From: Reclinomonas americana ATCC 50394
Lineage: Eukaryota; Jakobida; Jakobea; Jakobida
Direction: 5' to 3'
Length of the DNA: 47,192 nucleotides
Assembly: GCA_048213135.1 (NCBI GenBank)
Contig: PS015124.1
Location: 1-47,192, forward strand
The first letter of the stretch is position 1. Every line of letters begins with the position of its first letter. Below, one piece after another: positions 1 to 10,980 of this stretch. The notes beneath the pieces were generated by a model. The model saw only the letters and a program-made list of their open reading frames with translations, had not been told where the DNA came from and did not search any database. The translations under genes and the position numbers were made by a program.

Positions 1-312
1 GTGCTGTCCATCAGGGGTGACGGCGACAGACGTCACCTCCCGGGAGTGACCCGTCAACCGTCGCACCTCCTCGCCACTCTCCAGCGACCACACACGTACG
101 GTACAGTCTCGACCCCCACTCACTATCTGCTGGCCATTGGGGGTGACGGCAACAGACCACACCGAACCAGTGTGTCCATCCAGTCGACGCACTTCTGCTC
201 CACTTGTCAACGACCACACACGAACGGAGCTGTCCAAGCACCCACCGACAATGTGCTTGCCGTCGGGAGTGACAGTGACGGACCGCACCGAAGAAGCGAG
301 ACTCTGAATGAT
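1..312 (-). CDS. WD40-repeat protein A, 5' part of its last exon, cut by the window edge
   Basis: Reading leftwards, this shows about two and a half WD40 repeats nearly identical to those of the complete paralogues B and C. Repeat cores such as SSVRVWSLTSGAEVRRLDGH and CTVRVWSLESGEEVRRLTGH are visible. The exon begins after an AG acceptor at 313-315, reading IIQSLASSVRSV, the same junction as in B. Joining it to the upstream exon 725-564 keeps frame (TLP then IIQS). The rest of the seven-blade propeller lies left of the window. WD40 propellers are protein-interaction platforms; the partner cannot be inferred. Confidence 0.85.
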   Translation of the reverse strand, partial: MIQSLASSVRSVTVTPDGKHIVGGCLDSSVRVWSLTSGAEVRRLDGHTGSVWSVAVTPNGQQIVSGGRDCTVRVWSLESGEEVRRLTGHSREVTSVAVTPDGQH

Positions 313-563
313 CTGTATCAAGCACTCGCGGTGAGACGCACATACACAAACAACAACCGCACATGCACGAGCACACGAATGAACACACAGACACCAAACA
401 CGCAAAAGTGCGCACACATTCACACCTTGGTTGCCATTCTCCGTGTGTGTGTGCGTGTGATTTGCTCGCTCCGGATTGTCGCCGTTTCCCGCCTTTCTTC
501 TCCCGCCTTGCTCCGAGACGTCCCGCATCCCTCGCCACGCTGCAGCCAGCAATCAACAGCAAC

Positions 564-725
564 CGGCAGTGTGAGCGACGTGGCTTCTTTGATGCGTGGG
601 AGCTTTCGAAGACCGACGTGGGACTTGTCGATGGGAAATCGGCAGAATGGACAAGCAGGGTGGTGGCTCGAGGTGGCGCTCCACTGCATCGCGCTGCTGT
701 CCAGCGACACTCTCTTTAGAGTGAC
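564..725 (-). CDS. Upstream exon of WD40 gene A, RING-finger-like C-terminal half
   Basis: The exon follows a TGCAG acceptor and ends at a GTTGCT donor in frame with the WD40 exon. It contains HPACPFCRFPIDK, the C-x2-C knuckle and following residues typical of the end of a RING finger (CPxCRxxI). Just upstream, after another possible acceptor near 790, the frame GHSCISKQ could hold the middle zinc ligands, but I could not join that exon cleanly. The RING assignment is an inference from the CPFCR knuckle. A RING-WD40 protein would most likely be an E3 ubiquitin ligase. Confidence 0.45.
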
Positions 726-2440
726 CTGCATTATCTCTCAACGAGGACTGGCATGTCGGGCTGCTTGGATATGCAGCTGTGGCCCTGGTGTGAGAATCCA
801 TGGAGCACCGAGTCTTCGAAACCTCGCCTCCTTGGGTCGGCCCACAGCGAGGTTGATGAGGGCACGATGATGATGGCAAACGGTACAGGAGAGGAGCGAC
901 CACCACAGCAGCTCAGCGATGGAAGAGCTAGCTCGAGGCAGCTGTGTTGTGAGGCTCGCCTCCTCTCACTCAAGTCACAATCAATGCCTCGTGCCTTCAA
1001 TCACACTCACAGCCGGTCGATAAATCGTCTTATGCAAGTACTGTGAAGCACGGAACAACATGTGGTCATGTCGCATGCCAGTCACTTGCCAGCACGCCTG
1101 TGTTCAGATATCGATCACACACAGAACTGAGTCAGTCAATCTCCATGTCTCACCAACTTGTTCCTCAGTGCAGATACAGAACACGCACGCACCATGAGTT
1201 GCTGGCCGAGCATGCGTCTGCAGTCTCCTGTGGCCACCACCATGGTCACTCGGCAGAGACGGCGGCAACCAAGGTGCGCACATCATCGATCCGCTCCGAC
1301 TTGCCAGCCGGGATTGAAAACGATCCACCGACCAGCCACCATGTCGCACATCACGACACACATGTGTACATCCACCCAGCCACGCTCTCCATGGCATGCA
1401 CGGCCTGCATAATTGAGGTGAGTGGGAGGGAAGGAGGAAAGAGAGATCACGACGAGCAAGGCCACACAACTGCTGAGTGCATGGTGGGATGCGAGTGGGA
1501 AGCCAAGTGAGTGAGGTGACTGTCGACAACGGGCAATGCACATCACGCCTGTCATCGCCACGACATGCTTTCCATGGTCTCTGCATGCCGGTGTGCTGTG
1601 AGCAAAGAATGGAGGACGGGGAGAGAAATCTGCTCTGTCTCACTGACAAGCACATCGATCAGCACTTGATACCAACACGCGTTTGTCAAGAAGCAAGCCA
1701 AGAGATGCTCACACAACCATCCTGCAAGGGAGAGAAGGAGCAGAGTCAGTATGCAGGTATGCCACATCACACACTTCGGCATCGGGAAGCTCACCATGAT
1801 GGACTGGCAGGATGGCAATGGGAACACGGTGAGCAGACCAGCATGTTCGGCCTCGAGCGTGTGCGGCAAGGAGGGGTGGATGACTGGGGAAGCAGATGAG
1901 CGCACAAAGGCAGGGAGATGGCGGAGAAAGAGATAGATTCTGCAGGAGGCAGGAAAAAGAGAGCTGAAAGACAGGCATCCTGCAGAGCCGGAAGGAGAAT
2001 GTCCGCGGCGCACAGGCACAATGGGAAGCAGAGTATAGCGGTGCCAAGGAGGTGCGCAAACAAGACGCGAGGAAACAGACAGCGGTGACTCGCTCTCCTG
2101 AGGCGCATACACGAACGGCGGAAGAAGCACACACAACAGACATCACAACGAGACGAAAAAGACAAATCAGCCTCCCAAGTGACCTGTCGCACTTGCACAC
2201 ACAAATGAAGGTGAGAAAGAGACACACACACAGAGGGAGACATGCTTCATGGCCACACACACACACATTATCATGGCACGCCAACATACACGGGAGAACA
2301 AGTCATCTTCAACAACGATCTCTCCCCCCTTTCTGTCATCCTCTTCCCCCTCCTGCATCCCGCACAACCACCCGCTCTCCCTCGCAAGACACGAAAAAAC
2401 AACTCACGATCACCAGCAACCCTCCCTTCGACTCACCGAC
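726..2440 (-). other. 5' region of WD40 gene A: conserved with gene B, exons unresolved
   Basis: This stretch is similar throughout to 3891-5767, its tandem copy. Blocks around 790-900, 1210-1420 and 1520-1800 are conserved and non-repetitive, so they probably hold 5' exons. One frame around 1300-1250 reads GKSERIDDVRTLVAAVSAE before a GTGACC donor. Frame breaks prevented a continuous model. The right end (about 1900-2440) has CA-rich tracts and is probably promoter and leader, upstream of the 3' end of gene B. Confidence 0.4.
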
Positions 2441-3466
2441 TCAGCACCGGAAAAGGACGACCTCGGCATCCTCGACGATGAAACAGCGCAGAACCAGCTC
2501 GGGAAGGCATCGTGAATCTACTTCCTCCTCCTCCTCCTGCATCTCCTGCACAGCTCGCATGGCCGCGCGCGCGGCGTCGAGTTCGAGACGAGCGAGGTCA
2601 CGCGGCGTGGACCACACTCTCATGGTCTTGTCGTAGCCACCCGCACTCACAATGTGCAGACCATTGGGAGAGACGGCCACAGACGACACCCATCCGTCAT
2701 GACCCTCCAACCGTCGCACTTCCTCGCCACTCTCCAGAGACCATACCCGCACTGTGCTGTCCTTGCTCCCACTCACGACATGCTGGCCATTGGAGGTGAT
2801 GGTGACAGACGACACCCATCCAGTGTGTCCCTCCAACTGTCGCACTTCTTCTCCACTCAGTGACCACACTCTCACCGTTTTGTCCATACAGCCACTCACG
2901 ACGTGTTGACCATCTGGAGTAACAGCGACAGAGAATACCCAGTCAGTGTGTCCCTCCAACCGTCGCACTTCTTCGCCGCTCGCCAGCGACCACACTCGCA
3001 CTGTGTTATCGTGGCTACCACTCACTATATGCTGACTATCGGGGGTGACGGCGACAGACCGCACCGTGTCGGTGTGTCCTTCCATCCGTCGCACCTCCTT
3101 GCCACTCGCCAGCGACCACACCCGCACTATGCAGTCCCAGCTCCCACTCACGATGTGATGACCCTCAGGAGTGATGGCGACAGACATCACCGTGTCGGCG
3201 TGTCCCTCTAACCGTCGCACCTCCTCGCCACTCTCCAGCGACCACACACGTACGGTACAGTCTCCGCTCCCACTAACGATGTGCTGATTATCAGGGGTGA
3301 TGGCGACAGACTGCAACCACGCAGTGTGTCCCTCCAGCCGTCGCACTTCTTCTCCTCTCGCCAGAGACCACACTCGAACAGTACTGTCCCCGCACCCACC
3401 GACAATGCGCTTGCCATCGGGAGTGATGGTGACGGACCGCACCGAAGAAGCGGGACTCTGAATGAT
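2441..3466 (-). CDS. WD40-repeat protein B, complete seven-blade propeller (last exon)
   Basis: A 1,026-nt exon encodes seven consecutive WD40 repeats, enough for one closed propeller. Each repeat follows the pattern SVAVTPDGQHIVSGSxD, TVRVWSLxSGEEVRRLEGH. The tail after blade 7 (LARLELDAARAAM, then a Glu-rich run and LPELVLRCFIVEDAEVVLF) is shared with C and with pseudogene D, so it is a family signature. The exon begins after a GACGCAG acceptor (3467-3473) reading IIQSPASSVRSV. The near-identity of repeats within and between genes suggests recent duplication and gene conversion. The upstream exon 3890-3725 probably belongs to the same gene. Confidence 0.9.
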   Translation of the reverse strand: MIQSPASSVRSVTITPDGKRIVGGCGDSTVRVWSLARGEEVRRLEGHTAWLQSVAITPDNQHIVSGSGDCTVRVWSLESGEEVRRLEGHADTVMSVAITPEGHHIVSGSWDCIVRVWSLASGKEVRRMEGHTDTVRSVAVTPDSQHIVSGSHDNTVRVWSLASGEEVRRLEGHTDWVFSVAVTPDGQHVVSGCMDKTVRVWSLSGEEVRQLEGHTGWVSSVTITSNGQHVVSGSKDSTVRVWSLESGEEVRRLEGHDGWVSSVAVSPNGLHIVSAGGYDKTMRVWSTPRDLARLELDAARAAMRAVQEMQEEEEEVDSRCLPELVLRCFIVEDAEVVLFRC

Positions 3467-3724
3467 CTGCGTCGATCACCCGCGGGTGAGACGCACATGC
3501 ACAAACACACAAACAACAACCGCACACAAGCACGAGCAAACGAATGCACATACAGTACACCAACCACGCAAAGTGCGCATACATTCACACCTTTGTTGTC
3601 ATTCTCCGTGTGTGTGTGATTTACTCGCTCGGAATTGTCACTGTTTCCCGCCTTTTTCTCCCGCCTTGCTTTGAGACGTCGTCCATCCCTCGCCAGGCTG
3701 CAGCCAGCACCCCGCACAACATAC

Positions 3725-3890
3725 AGCAGTATGAGAGCAACGTGGCTTCTTTGATGCGTGTGGGCTTAAGCTTTTGAAGACCGACACAGGACTTGTCGAT
3801 ACGAAGTCGGCAGAATGGACAAGGGTGGCGACACAAGGTGGCGCTCCACCGCACCGTGCTGCTGTCCAGCGACACTCTCTTTCGACTGAC
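3725..3890 (-). CDS. Upstream exon of WD40 gene B, RING-like CPFCR motif
   Basis: Counterpart of the exon at 564-725. It reads VSRKRVSLDSSTVRWSATLC and then RHPCPFCRLRIDKSCVGL. The extra Cys just before HPCPFC makes the zinc-knuckle reading more convincing than in copy A. The donor is uncertain: a GTATGT lies at 3724-3719, but its phase does not fit the WD40 exon, so either another donor is used or this copy is damaged. Upstream, GHSCVSKQTDMPVL is conserved with copy A. Confidence 0.4.
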
Positions 3891-5767
3891 CTGCATTATC
3901 TCTCAACGAGGACTGGCATGTCGGTCTGCTTGGATACGCAGCTGTGGCCCTGGTGTGCTGATGCACCAGAGAATCCGATGAACACCGAGTCTTCGAAACC
4001 TCAAGCCTCCTTGGATCGGCCCACAGCGAAGTTGACAAGGCGCACGTCATGATGGTACAAGGAAGAAAAGGAGCCACAAGGGATATGAGAGGAGCGACCA
4101 GTACAGCAGCACAGCGGTGGAAGAGGCAGTCGTGTCGTGAGGCTCGCCTCCCCTAACCCAACTCACAATCAATGCCTTATGCCTTCAATCACACTCACAG
4201 TCGGTCGGTGCATTGTCTCATGCATGCACTGTGTGGCACGGAACCACGTGTCTTCGCATGCCAGTGACGACTCACTTGCCAGCACGCCTGTCACACAGAA
4301 TTGAGTCAGTCAATCTCCAAGTCTCACCAACTTACTCCTCAACGCAGATGCAGAACACGTACGCACCAGGCCGCGCGCGCGTCTGCAGTCTCCCATGGCC
4401 ACCACCATCATTACTTGGCAGCGACAGCAGCAACCAAGAAGCGCACATCATCGATCCGCTCTGACTTGCCAACCGGGACGAGAACGATCCACCGACCAGG
4501 CCACCCATCGGGAAACACGACACGCATGTGTCCAGCCATGAGTAGATTGCCGAGCACGCGTCTGCAGTCTCCTGTGGCCACCACCATGGTCACTCGGCAG
4601 AGACGGCGGCAACCAAGGTGCGCACATCATCGATCCGCTCCGACTTGCCAGCCGGGATTGAAAACGATCCACCGACCAGCCACCATGTCGCACATCACGG
4701 CACACATGTGTACATCCACCCAGCCACGTTCTCCATGACGAGCACGGCCTGCACGAATGAGGTGAGTGGGAGGGAAGGAGGAAAGAGAGATCACGACAAA
4801 CAAGGCCACACACCTGCTTCGTGCATTGGTGGGATGCGAGTGGTGAGCCGAGTGAGCGAGGTGACGGTCGACAACGGGCAATGCACATCGCGCCTGTCAT
4901 CGCCACGACATGCTTTCCATGGTCTCTGCTACCGGTGTGCTGTGAGCAAAGAATGGAGGACGGGGAGAGAAATCTGCTCTGTCTCACTGACAAGCACACC
5001 GATCAGCACCTGATGCCAACACGCGTTTGTCAAGAGGCAAGCCAAGGGACGCTCACACAACCATCCTGCAAGGGAGAGAAGGAGCAGAGTCAGTATGCAG
5101 GTATGCCACCTCACACACTTCGGTGTCGGCAAGCTCACTATGATGGACTGGCAGCATGGCAATCGGAACACGGTGAGCGGACCAGCAGCTCGACCTCGAG
5201 CGAGTGCGGAAAAGAGGGGTGGATGACTGGGGAAGCAGATGAGCGCACAAAGAAGAAAAACGGTGGGGAAAGAGAGAGACTCTGTAGGGACAGAGAAAGA
5301 GAGAGAGAGCCGAAAGACAGGCATTCTTCGGGGCGGAAGGAGAATGTGCACGGCGCACAGGCACAATGGGAAGCAGAGCAGTGATGCCAAAGTGGTGCGC
5401 AAAACAAGATGCGAGGAAATAGACAACGGCGACTCGCTCTCCTGAGGCACACACATGCACGAATAAGATGCACACACAACAGACTTCACAAAGAAACAAA
5501 TAGACACAAGAGACTCCCAAGTGATTCATCGAGCTTGCACACCAATTGAGGTGAGAAAGAGACACGCATGCAGAGGGAGACATGCTTCACGCCAGCACAC
5601 TCACATTCATGCCAGGGCAACAAGCACGAGAGAACAAGTCTTCATAATCAACCTCTCTCCTCTCGTCTGTCATCCTTCTATTCCCCCACCCACTCACCCC
5701 CGCACAAGACACGAAAAAACAACTCACAATCTCCAGCAGCCACCTTCCCTCCCTTCGACTCACCGAC
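3891..5767 (-). other. 5' region of WD40 gene B with an internal exon duplication
   Basis: Homologous to the region upstream of gene A. A block at about 4593-4411 (minus strand) is open and reads MTMVVATGDCRRVLGNLL, later RWIVLVPVGKSERIDDVRF, ending at a GTAATG donor. A second copy lies at about 4790-4560 with the same GKSERIDDVR core but a one-base length difference just before it. I do not recognise the domain; a ubiquitin-like fold is only a guess. From about 5100 to 5767 the sequence is repeat-like, probably the promoter of B and the 3' flank of C. Confidence 0.35.
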
Positions 5768-6793
5768 TCAGCACCGGAAAAGGACGACCTCGGCATCTTC
5801 AACAATGAAACAGCGCAGAACCAGCTCGGGAAGGCATCGTGAATCTACTTCCTCCTCCTGCATCTCTTGCACAGCATGCATGGCCGAGCGCGCGGCGTCG
5901 AGCTCGAGGCGAGCGAGGCCACGCAGTGTGGACCACACTCGTATCGTCTTGTCTTGGCCACCGGCACTCACAATGTGCTGACCATCGGGAGAGACGGCAA
6001 CAGACGATACCCATCCAGTGTGTCCCTCCAACCGTCGCACTTCCTCGCCACTCGCCAGGGACCATACCCGAATGGAGCTGTCCCCGCTCCCACTCACGAC
6101 ATGCTGGCCATCGGGAGGGACGGTGACAGACCACACCGCACCAGTGTGTCCTTCCAATCTCCACACCTCCTCGCCACTCACCGAATACCACACTCGCACG
6201 GTGCTGTCTCCACTCCCGCTCACTATCTGCTGGTCATCAGGAGTGACGGCGACAGACAACACCCCGCCATCGTGTCCCTCCAGCCGTCGCACTTCCTCCC
6301 CGCTCGCCAGTGACCACACACGCACGGTGCGGTCTCCACTCCCGCTCACAATGTGGTGACCATCAGGAGTGACTGCCACAGACATCACCCTTGCAGTGTG
6401 TCCCTCCAGCCGTCGCACCTCCTCCCCACTTGCCAGAGACCACACCCGCACTGTGCAGTCCCAGCTCCCACTCACGATGTATTGACCATCGGGGGTTAAC
6501 GTTACGACGACACAATACACCAATCCAGTGTGTCCCTCCAACCGTCGCACCTCTTCTCCACTCTCCAGCAACCACACACGTAGGGAGTTGTCTCCACCTC
6601 CACTCACGATGTGCTGGCCATCAGGGGTGACGGCGACAGACTGCAACCATGCAGTGTGTCCCTCCAGTCGTCGCACCTCCTTGCCACTCGCCAGTGACCA
6701 CACACGTACGGTACTGTCCATGCACCCACCAACAATGTGCTTGCCATCGGGAGTGATGGTGACGGATCCCACTTCTGCGAGACTCTGAATGAT
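5768..6793 (-). CDS. WD40-repeat protein C, complete seven-blade propeller (last exon)
   Basis: Third tandem copy, also seven repeats, with the same start (IIQSLAEVGSVTITPDG) after a GGCACAG acceptor and the same C-terminal tail (LPELVLRCFIVEDAEVVLFRC with its stop). Blade 3 has a two-residue insertion (VVVTLTPDGQYI), the visible difference in repeat spacing. Similarity to A and B upstream of the exon persists only to about 6950, where a GT microsatellite begins. No CPFCR exon is found upstream, so C has either a different N-terminus or a truncated 5' end. Confidence 0.88.
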   Translation of the reverse strand: MIQSLAEVGSVTITPDGKHIVGGCMDSTVRVWSLASGKEVRRLEGHTAWLQSVAVTPDGQHIVSGGGDNSLRVWLLESGEEVRRLEGHTGLVYCVVVTLTPDGQYIVSGSWDCTVRVWSLASGEEVRRLEGHTARVMSVAVTPDGHHIVSGSGDRTVRVWSLASGEEVRRLEGHDGGVLSVAVTPDDQQIVSGSGDSTVRVWYSVSGEEVWRLEGHTGAVWSVTVPPDGQHVVSGSGDSSIRVWSLASGEEVRRLEGHTGWVSSVAVSPDGQHIVSAGGQDKTIRVWSTLRGLARLELDAARSAMHAVQEMQEEEVDSRCLPELVLRCFIVEDAEVVLFRC

Positions 6794-6958
6794 CTGTGCC
6801 GATCATTCGCGGTGAGACGCACACACAGCAGCGACATTCGAAGACACGCACATGCACAAACAACTGCCGCACACATGCACGAGCACACGAATGCACGCAC
6901 AGACACCAACCACGCAAAAGTGCGCACACATTCCCACCTTTGTTGTCATTCTCCGTGT

Positions 6959-6995
6959 GTGAGAGAGAGAGAGAGAGAGTGCGTGATAGAGAGAG

Positions 6996-7044
<49 letters not shown>
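6959..7044. repeat. (GA)n/(GT)n microsatellite at the duplication boundary
   Basis: A GA run followed by about 20 GT units. Similarity between WD40 gene C and its paralogues stops here, so the repeat marks one end of the tandemly duplicated segment. Confidence 0.9.
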
Positions 7045-7048
<4 letters not shown>

Positions 7049-7866
7049 TGTGTGAAGCACTCTGATTCATCGGACGGAACATCAACATCAACTCTCGCGC
7101 GTGTGTGCGCCTCGTGGTGCCGTCTGTGTCTCAGTGCCCCCTGTCTCTCTGCGTCCCCGTCGTGGAGCTCCATTCTCCAACTGCAATGTGAGCGAGATAT
7201 TGCGGCATTGAATGTGCATGCATGCATGCCGAGCCAGTTCCAACTCGACACGCCATGAGCATCAACCCCCTCCGAGTCACGCGTGTGAGTCGGGTGGAGA
7301 GGCAACACCACACGATTCAGAAAGAGAACAACGAGGCAGCGCAGTTCGTGAGTGGCGTGTACCACACCAGCTGTCTGGGCACACACGCACGCGCGGGAAA
7401 CGAGTGCGCAGGGCAAGTGCACTCCCTCTCCCCGTGGCGTGGGTGAGAAGGGTGGCCGTCTGAATCGATGCTTGACGCGCTCTCCATGTTCATGCGGTGC
7501 CAGTGTGAGAAGGGGGAGACGGGCGAAGATGCCGCTGGCCGCTGCTTCAAAAAGCGACAGGCTGGCATCCCCGCCGCGTTCGAATGACAGGGCGACATGA
7601 GGGGTGGGTGTGTGTATGAGCGAGGACTCACTCAATGTCGAGCAGCGCGTGTCTATTCATCCATGGTCTCATCTCAACCACCCACACACACACCTCGCAC
7701 CCGGCATTTTCTTCTTGCACTCCCACTGCACTGTGCTATGCTGTATCTGCTTTCCGGCTGCCTGCACTTGGCAAGGCAGTGGAGAAGCACGTGTGAGGCG
7801 GTGTGGCTGTCAACAAAACAGAGTTACGCGCAATGACAGCCATCGGTCTTCGTACATTCATCGAGC
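7045..7866 (-). other. Non-repetitive region upstream of WD40 gene C, possible unresolved exons
   Basis: Not simple repeat. On the minus strand a frame around 7590-7450 reads LSFERGGDASLSLFEAAASG and then IFARLPLLTLAPHEHGERVK, which looks coding and could be a 5' exon of gene C or of another gene. I found no family match and no convincing splice chain. Confidence 0.3.
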
Positions 7867-8160
7867 TCACTCCGTCCAGCACCTTCCAGGCGCACGGCGT
7901 TCAATCACCTCTGCATCCTCCAGCACAAAACACCGCAGCGCGACATCGACGAGGATCCAGTCACAGTCATCTTCTTCGGCAAGCAGCTTGTTGACGGCCA
8001 GCACGGCCAGTCGTACGGTAGCTGAGCTCCTGCCGCGCCAGCCCACGCGGCGTGGACCACACACGGATCGTTTTATCCCGCCTGTCACTCACGATGTGCT
8101 GGCCATCGGGAGTAACGACGACAGAGTATACCCATCAAGTGTGTCCCCCCTAATCGTCCA
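7867..8160 (-). pseudogene. Decayed WD40 paralogue D (last blade and tail only)
   Basis: One minus-strand frame reads GGHT, a stop, WVYSVVVTPDGQHIVS and then DKTIRVWSTPRGLARQELS, clearly the last blade and start of the tail of genes B and C. It is broken by stop codons before and inside the GGHT stretch. The reading then shifts frame: the homologous tail (LLAEEDDCDWILVDVALRCF, then VLEDAEV) continues in a different frame. Earlier blades are absent, because purine-rich repeats begin at about 8165. It lies in the same orientation as A-C. Confidence 0.75.
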
Positions 8161-8165
8161 ACACT

Positions 8166-8640
8166 GTGCGCAACAAGGAACAAAGGAAAGTGAGAAGAAA
8201 CAATCAGATGAGAGAGTGGATTGTGAAGCAAGGGGACAGACATCGGCGAAAGGGATGGAATGAGGAGAATGAGAGAGGAGTAGCTTGCTGCAACTACGTG
8301 AGTGCAAAAAGAAGAAGAAGAGAGAGAGAGAGGGTAGGCACAAATCGGAGTGGGGAGGAAGAGGATAGCAAGCAAGGAACGCGGCACAGTGACGAGCAAG
8401 CATCCCTCAATCGACACGAAGCAGAACAATGCGAAACGAGAAGAAAAAGAGAGAGTGGGCGCACGGGGGCATGAACAATGCAAGTGCATGACATGAAGGA
8501 GAGAGAACAGGGCGAATCTTGAGGAGCGGACGATGGGAGGCATTGAAAGGGAAGCCATTGAAGAGCGATCAGCTGACGCAGGAGAGAAAGAAACAAGGTG
8601 AAGGAGAAGGAGAGTGGGTGGAGGCGTGAAGGATGCAAGT
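8166..8640. other. Purine-rich (AG) stretch without a recognisable gene
   Basis: The plus strand is almost all A and G with scattered ACA and GCG. Long frames on either strand reflect composition (for example a minus-strand Ser/Leu/Pro-rich 355-codon frame at 9361-8294) and are not supported as genes. Confidence 0.7.
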
Positions 8641-9420
8641 GAAAAAAGATCAAGGTAGGAGAAAGGGACCGAAAAAGGAAGTCCTTGAAGCACAGAGAGG
8701 CGAGGAGAGTGAGAGTGGGAGGAGGCGCGAAGGATGCAAGTGAAAAGAGATCAACGAAAAGCAACAAGGGCGGCTCACGGGAGGGGACAATGCAGAGGAG
8801 AGAGGCCAAGAATGGAAGGCAATGGAAGACACAAGAAAGAGCGAAACGAGGCGAGACGAGGTGAGGAGAGTGAGAAAGGACAGAGTCGTGTAGGAAGCAA
8901 GTGAAAAGAGACCAAGGAAAGAGAAAGGGACCGAAAAGGTAGGCCCTTGAAGCACAGAGAGGTGAGGAGAGTGAGAGAGGATGGAGGCGCGAAGGATGCA
9001 AATGAAAAGAGATCAAGGAAAAGCAACAAGGGCGGCTCACGGAAAGGGGGCAACGGAGAGGAAAGAGACCAAGAATGGAAGGCAATAGAAGACACAAGAA
9101 AGAGCGAAACGAGGCGAGACGAGGAAAAGGAGAGTGGGAGGAGGCGAGAAGGAAGCAAGTGAAAAGAGACCAAGGAAGGAGAAAGGGACCGAAAAGGGAA
9201 GTCTTTGAAGCACAGAGAGACGAGGTGAAGGAGAAAGAGAGCGAGAGGAGGCGTGAAGAATGCAAGTGAAAAGAGATCAAGGAAAAGCAACAAGGGCGGC
9301 TCACGGAAAGGGGACAATGCAGAGGAGAGAGGCCAAGAATGGAAGGCAATGGAAGACACAAGAAAGAGCGAAACGAGACGAGGTGAGGAAACGGAGAGTG
9401 GGAGGAGGCGTGAAGGATGC
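8641..9420. repeat. Tandem repeat, about 262-bp unit, three copies
   Basis: The phrase caacaagggcggctcacgg recurs near 8763, 9025 and 9287, and flanking text repeats with it (accaagaatggaaggcaatg; gaccgaaaa before agtctttgaagcacagag). Units differ by point changes and small indels. The whole array is purine-rich on the plus strand. Confidence 0.9.
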
Positions 9421-10330
9421 GACCAACGCGAGTGGATAATGGAAGTGAGGAAGAACGAGAGAGAAAAGAAACGCGAATTGCTCACCTGCTCAGTATGTAT
9501 GTGAGACACAAGAACACAGTCGGTGTAGAGGCGGCCAGGGAGAGATCTGAATGTGATGCTGGAGCGCGCCAGTGCGAGGCACATGCACACATCTCGTCGC
9601 CACGGCGCTCCGTCTTGCACAACACAATGGACAGATGGTGCGATGGCAGGCCTCACTCCCCTGCGACATGAGAGCGCATCTATGAGCAAAGAAAAAAAAG
9701 CAGAGCAGCCGGCATTCGTGTGGCACCACCACAAGCACACACCGATCGACAGAAAATGTGTGGGCATATTCGAGCAGTCGAGGAACACAGCGGCAAGTGA
9801 CAGGATGCCGCCCAGCAGCACCTGCTGCAGTAGAGCATGTGGACCAGACGAGTCGAAATGCGTCTCACATCTGTCGCAGAAGTGGCATCATGCGTGTCAG
9901 TGCATGACCATGCTGGTCGCCCTCCCTTCAACCTCAAATCGCAAACGATCCTCTTCTCTCTCTATCCACTCCTCTCACCCTCCCGTCAACTCACCCCGCA
10001 CGAGTGTATCGTCGAACGCCACCAGCATCATCAGATGCTGCTGTGGAGGAGTGCGTGACGGTCGATCAACGCAGAGCCACCAACAGGAAGAAGAACAAGA
10101 TGCGCCACATTGCGAATCCGGCGGTGGCCGACGACTGGCTCACACGAGCTCCCATCGATATCACGCCGGCTGACAAGCGACGGTCGAATGGCACCGCTCT
10201 CACACACAATCATCGCCTGCAGGCGGAGAGCGCGATAAAGTGAGTGTGGGCGCAGAATTGGACGAAGAAGGAGGGCGTGGAGAGTGAATCAGTGAATCTG
10301 AAGCGAGAGGGAGACAGAGGAAGCAACGGT
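9421..10330 (+). other. Non-repetitive island; one possible plus-strand exon at about 10027-10239
   Basis: The island breaks the purine repeats, so it may hold exons. On the plus strand a frame following CATCATCAG reads DAAVEECVTVDQRRATNRKK, later HIANPAVADDWLTRAPIDIT, and ends at AAAGTGAGTG, a good donor. It could be a 5' exon of the DOCK gene to the right, but nothing in it identifies it. On the minus strand, 9821-9490 has a long frame with a hydrophobic stretch (LLGGILSLAAVFLDC) lacking other support. Confidence 0.3.
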
Positions 10331-10980
10331 GGCATGGCGGACAAGGCGGAGAGGGGGGAGAGGGGTACAGAGACAGGCCGAGTACAGGCAAGAGGAGGAT
10401 GAAGACGGAAGGGGAGAGGGAAGATGCGAAGGAGCAGAAGAGAAGGGAGAGGCAGAGTACAGGCAAGAGGAGGATGAGGACGGAAGGGGAGAGGGAAGAC
10501 GCGATAGAAGAGAAGAAAACGGAAGAGAAAGAAGAGGCAAAGACAACAACAGAGCAATGATTCAACGAGGATGAAAAAGGAAGGGAAAAAGAAGATGAAA
10601 AGGAAGTGAAGCAGAAAGAGAAGGGAGAGGCAGAGAGAACAACAGAGCGATGATTCAACGAGAGTGAAGACGGAAGGGGAGAGGGAAGACGCGAAGGAAG
10701 AGAAGAAAGCAGAAGAGAATGAAGAGGAAGAGACAACAGAGCGATGATTCAACGAGGGAGCAGATGGAAGGGAAAGGGGAGACGCGAAAGAAGGGAAAGC
10801 AGAAGAGAATAAAGAGGCTGAGAGAACAACAGAGCGATGATTCAACGAGGGAGAACACGGAAGGGAAAGGCAAGACGCGAAGGAAGAGAAAGCGAAAGAG
10901 GGGGGCGGAGGGGGAAGAGAGAATGAGGAGGAAGAGATAACAGTGCAATGATTCTACGAGGGTGAAGAGGAGAGACAGAG
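10331..10980. repeat. Purine-rich tandem repeat, about 94-bp unit
   Basis: The phrase gagcgatgattcaacgag (with variants) occurs near 10551, 10646, 10739, 10834 and 10945, each followed by a GGAAGGGA-type purine run. At least five degenerate units. An adjacent related array at 10380-10500 uses gagtacaggcaagaggagga. Confidence 0.85.

Noticed and set aside
2654-3211. Plus-strand frames opposite WD40 genes (HPSSVSLQLSHFFS-type)
   Set aside because: Antisense shadows of the repeated WD40 codons.
8294-9361. 355-codon minus-strand frame
   Set aside because: Ser/Leu/Pro/Phe-rich product of a purine-rich 262-bp tandem repeat; no domain, no splice context.
8641-9420. CRISPR-like array
   Set aside because: Units are about 262 bp with no short conserved repeat/spacer pattern; this is eukaryotic tandem duplication.
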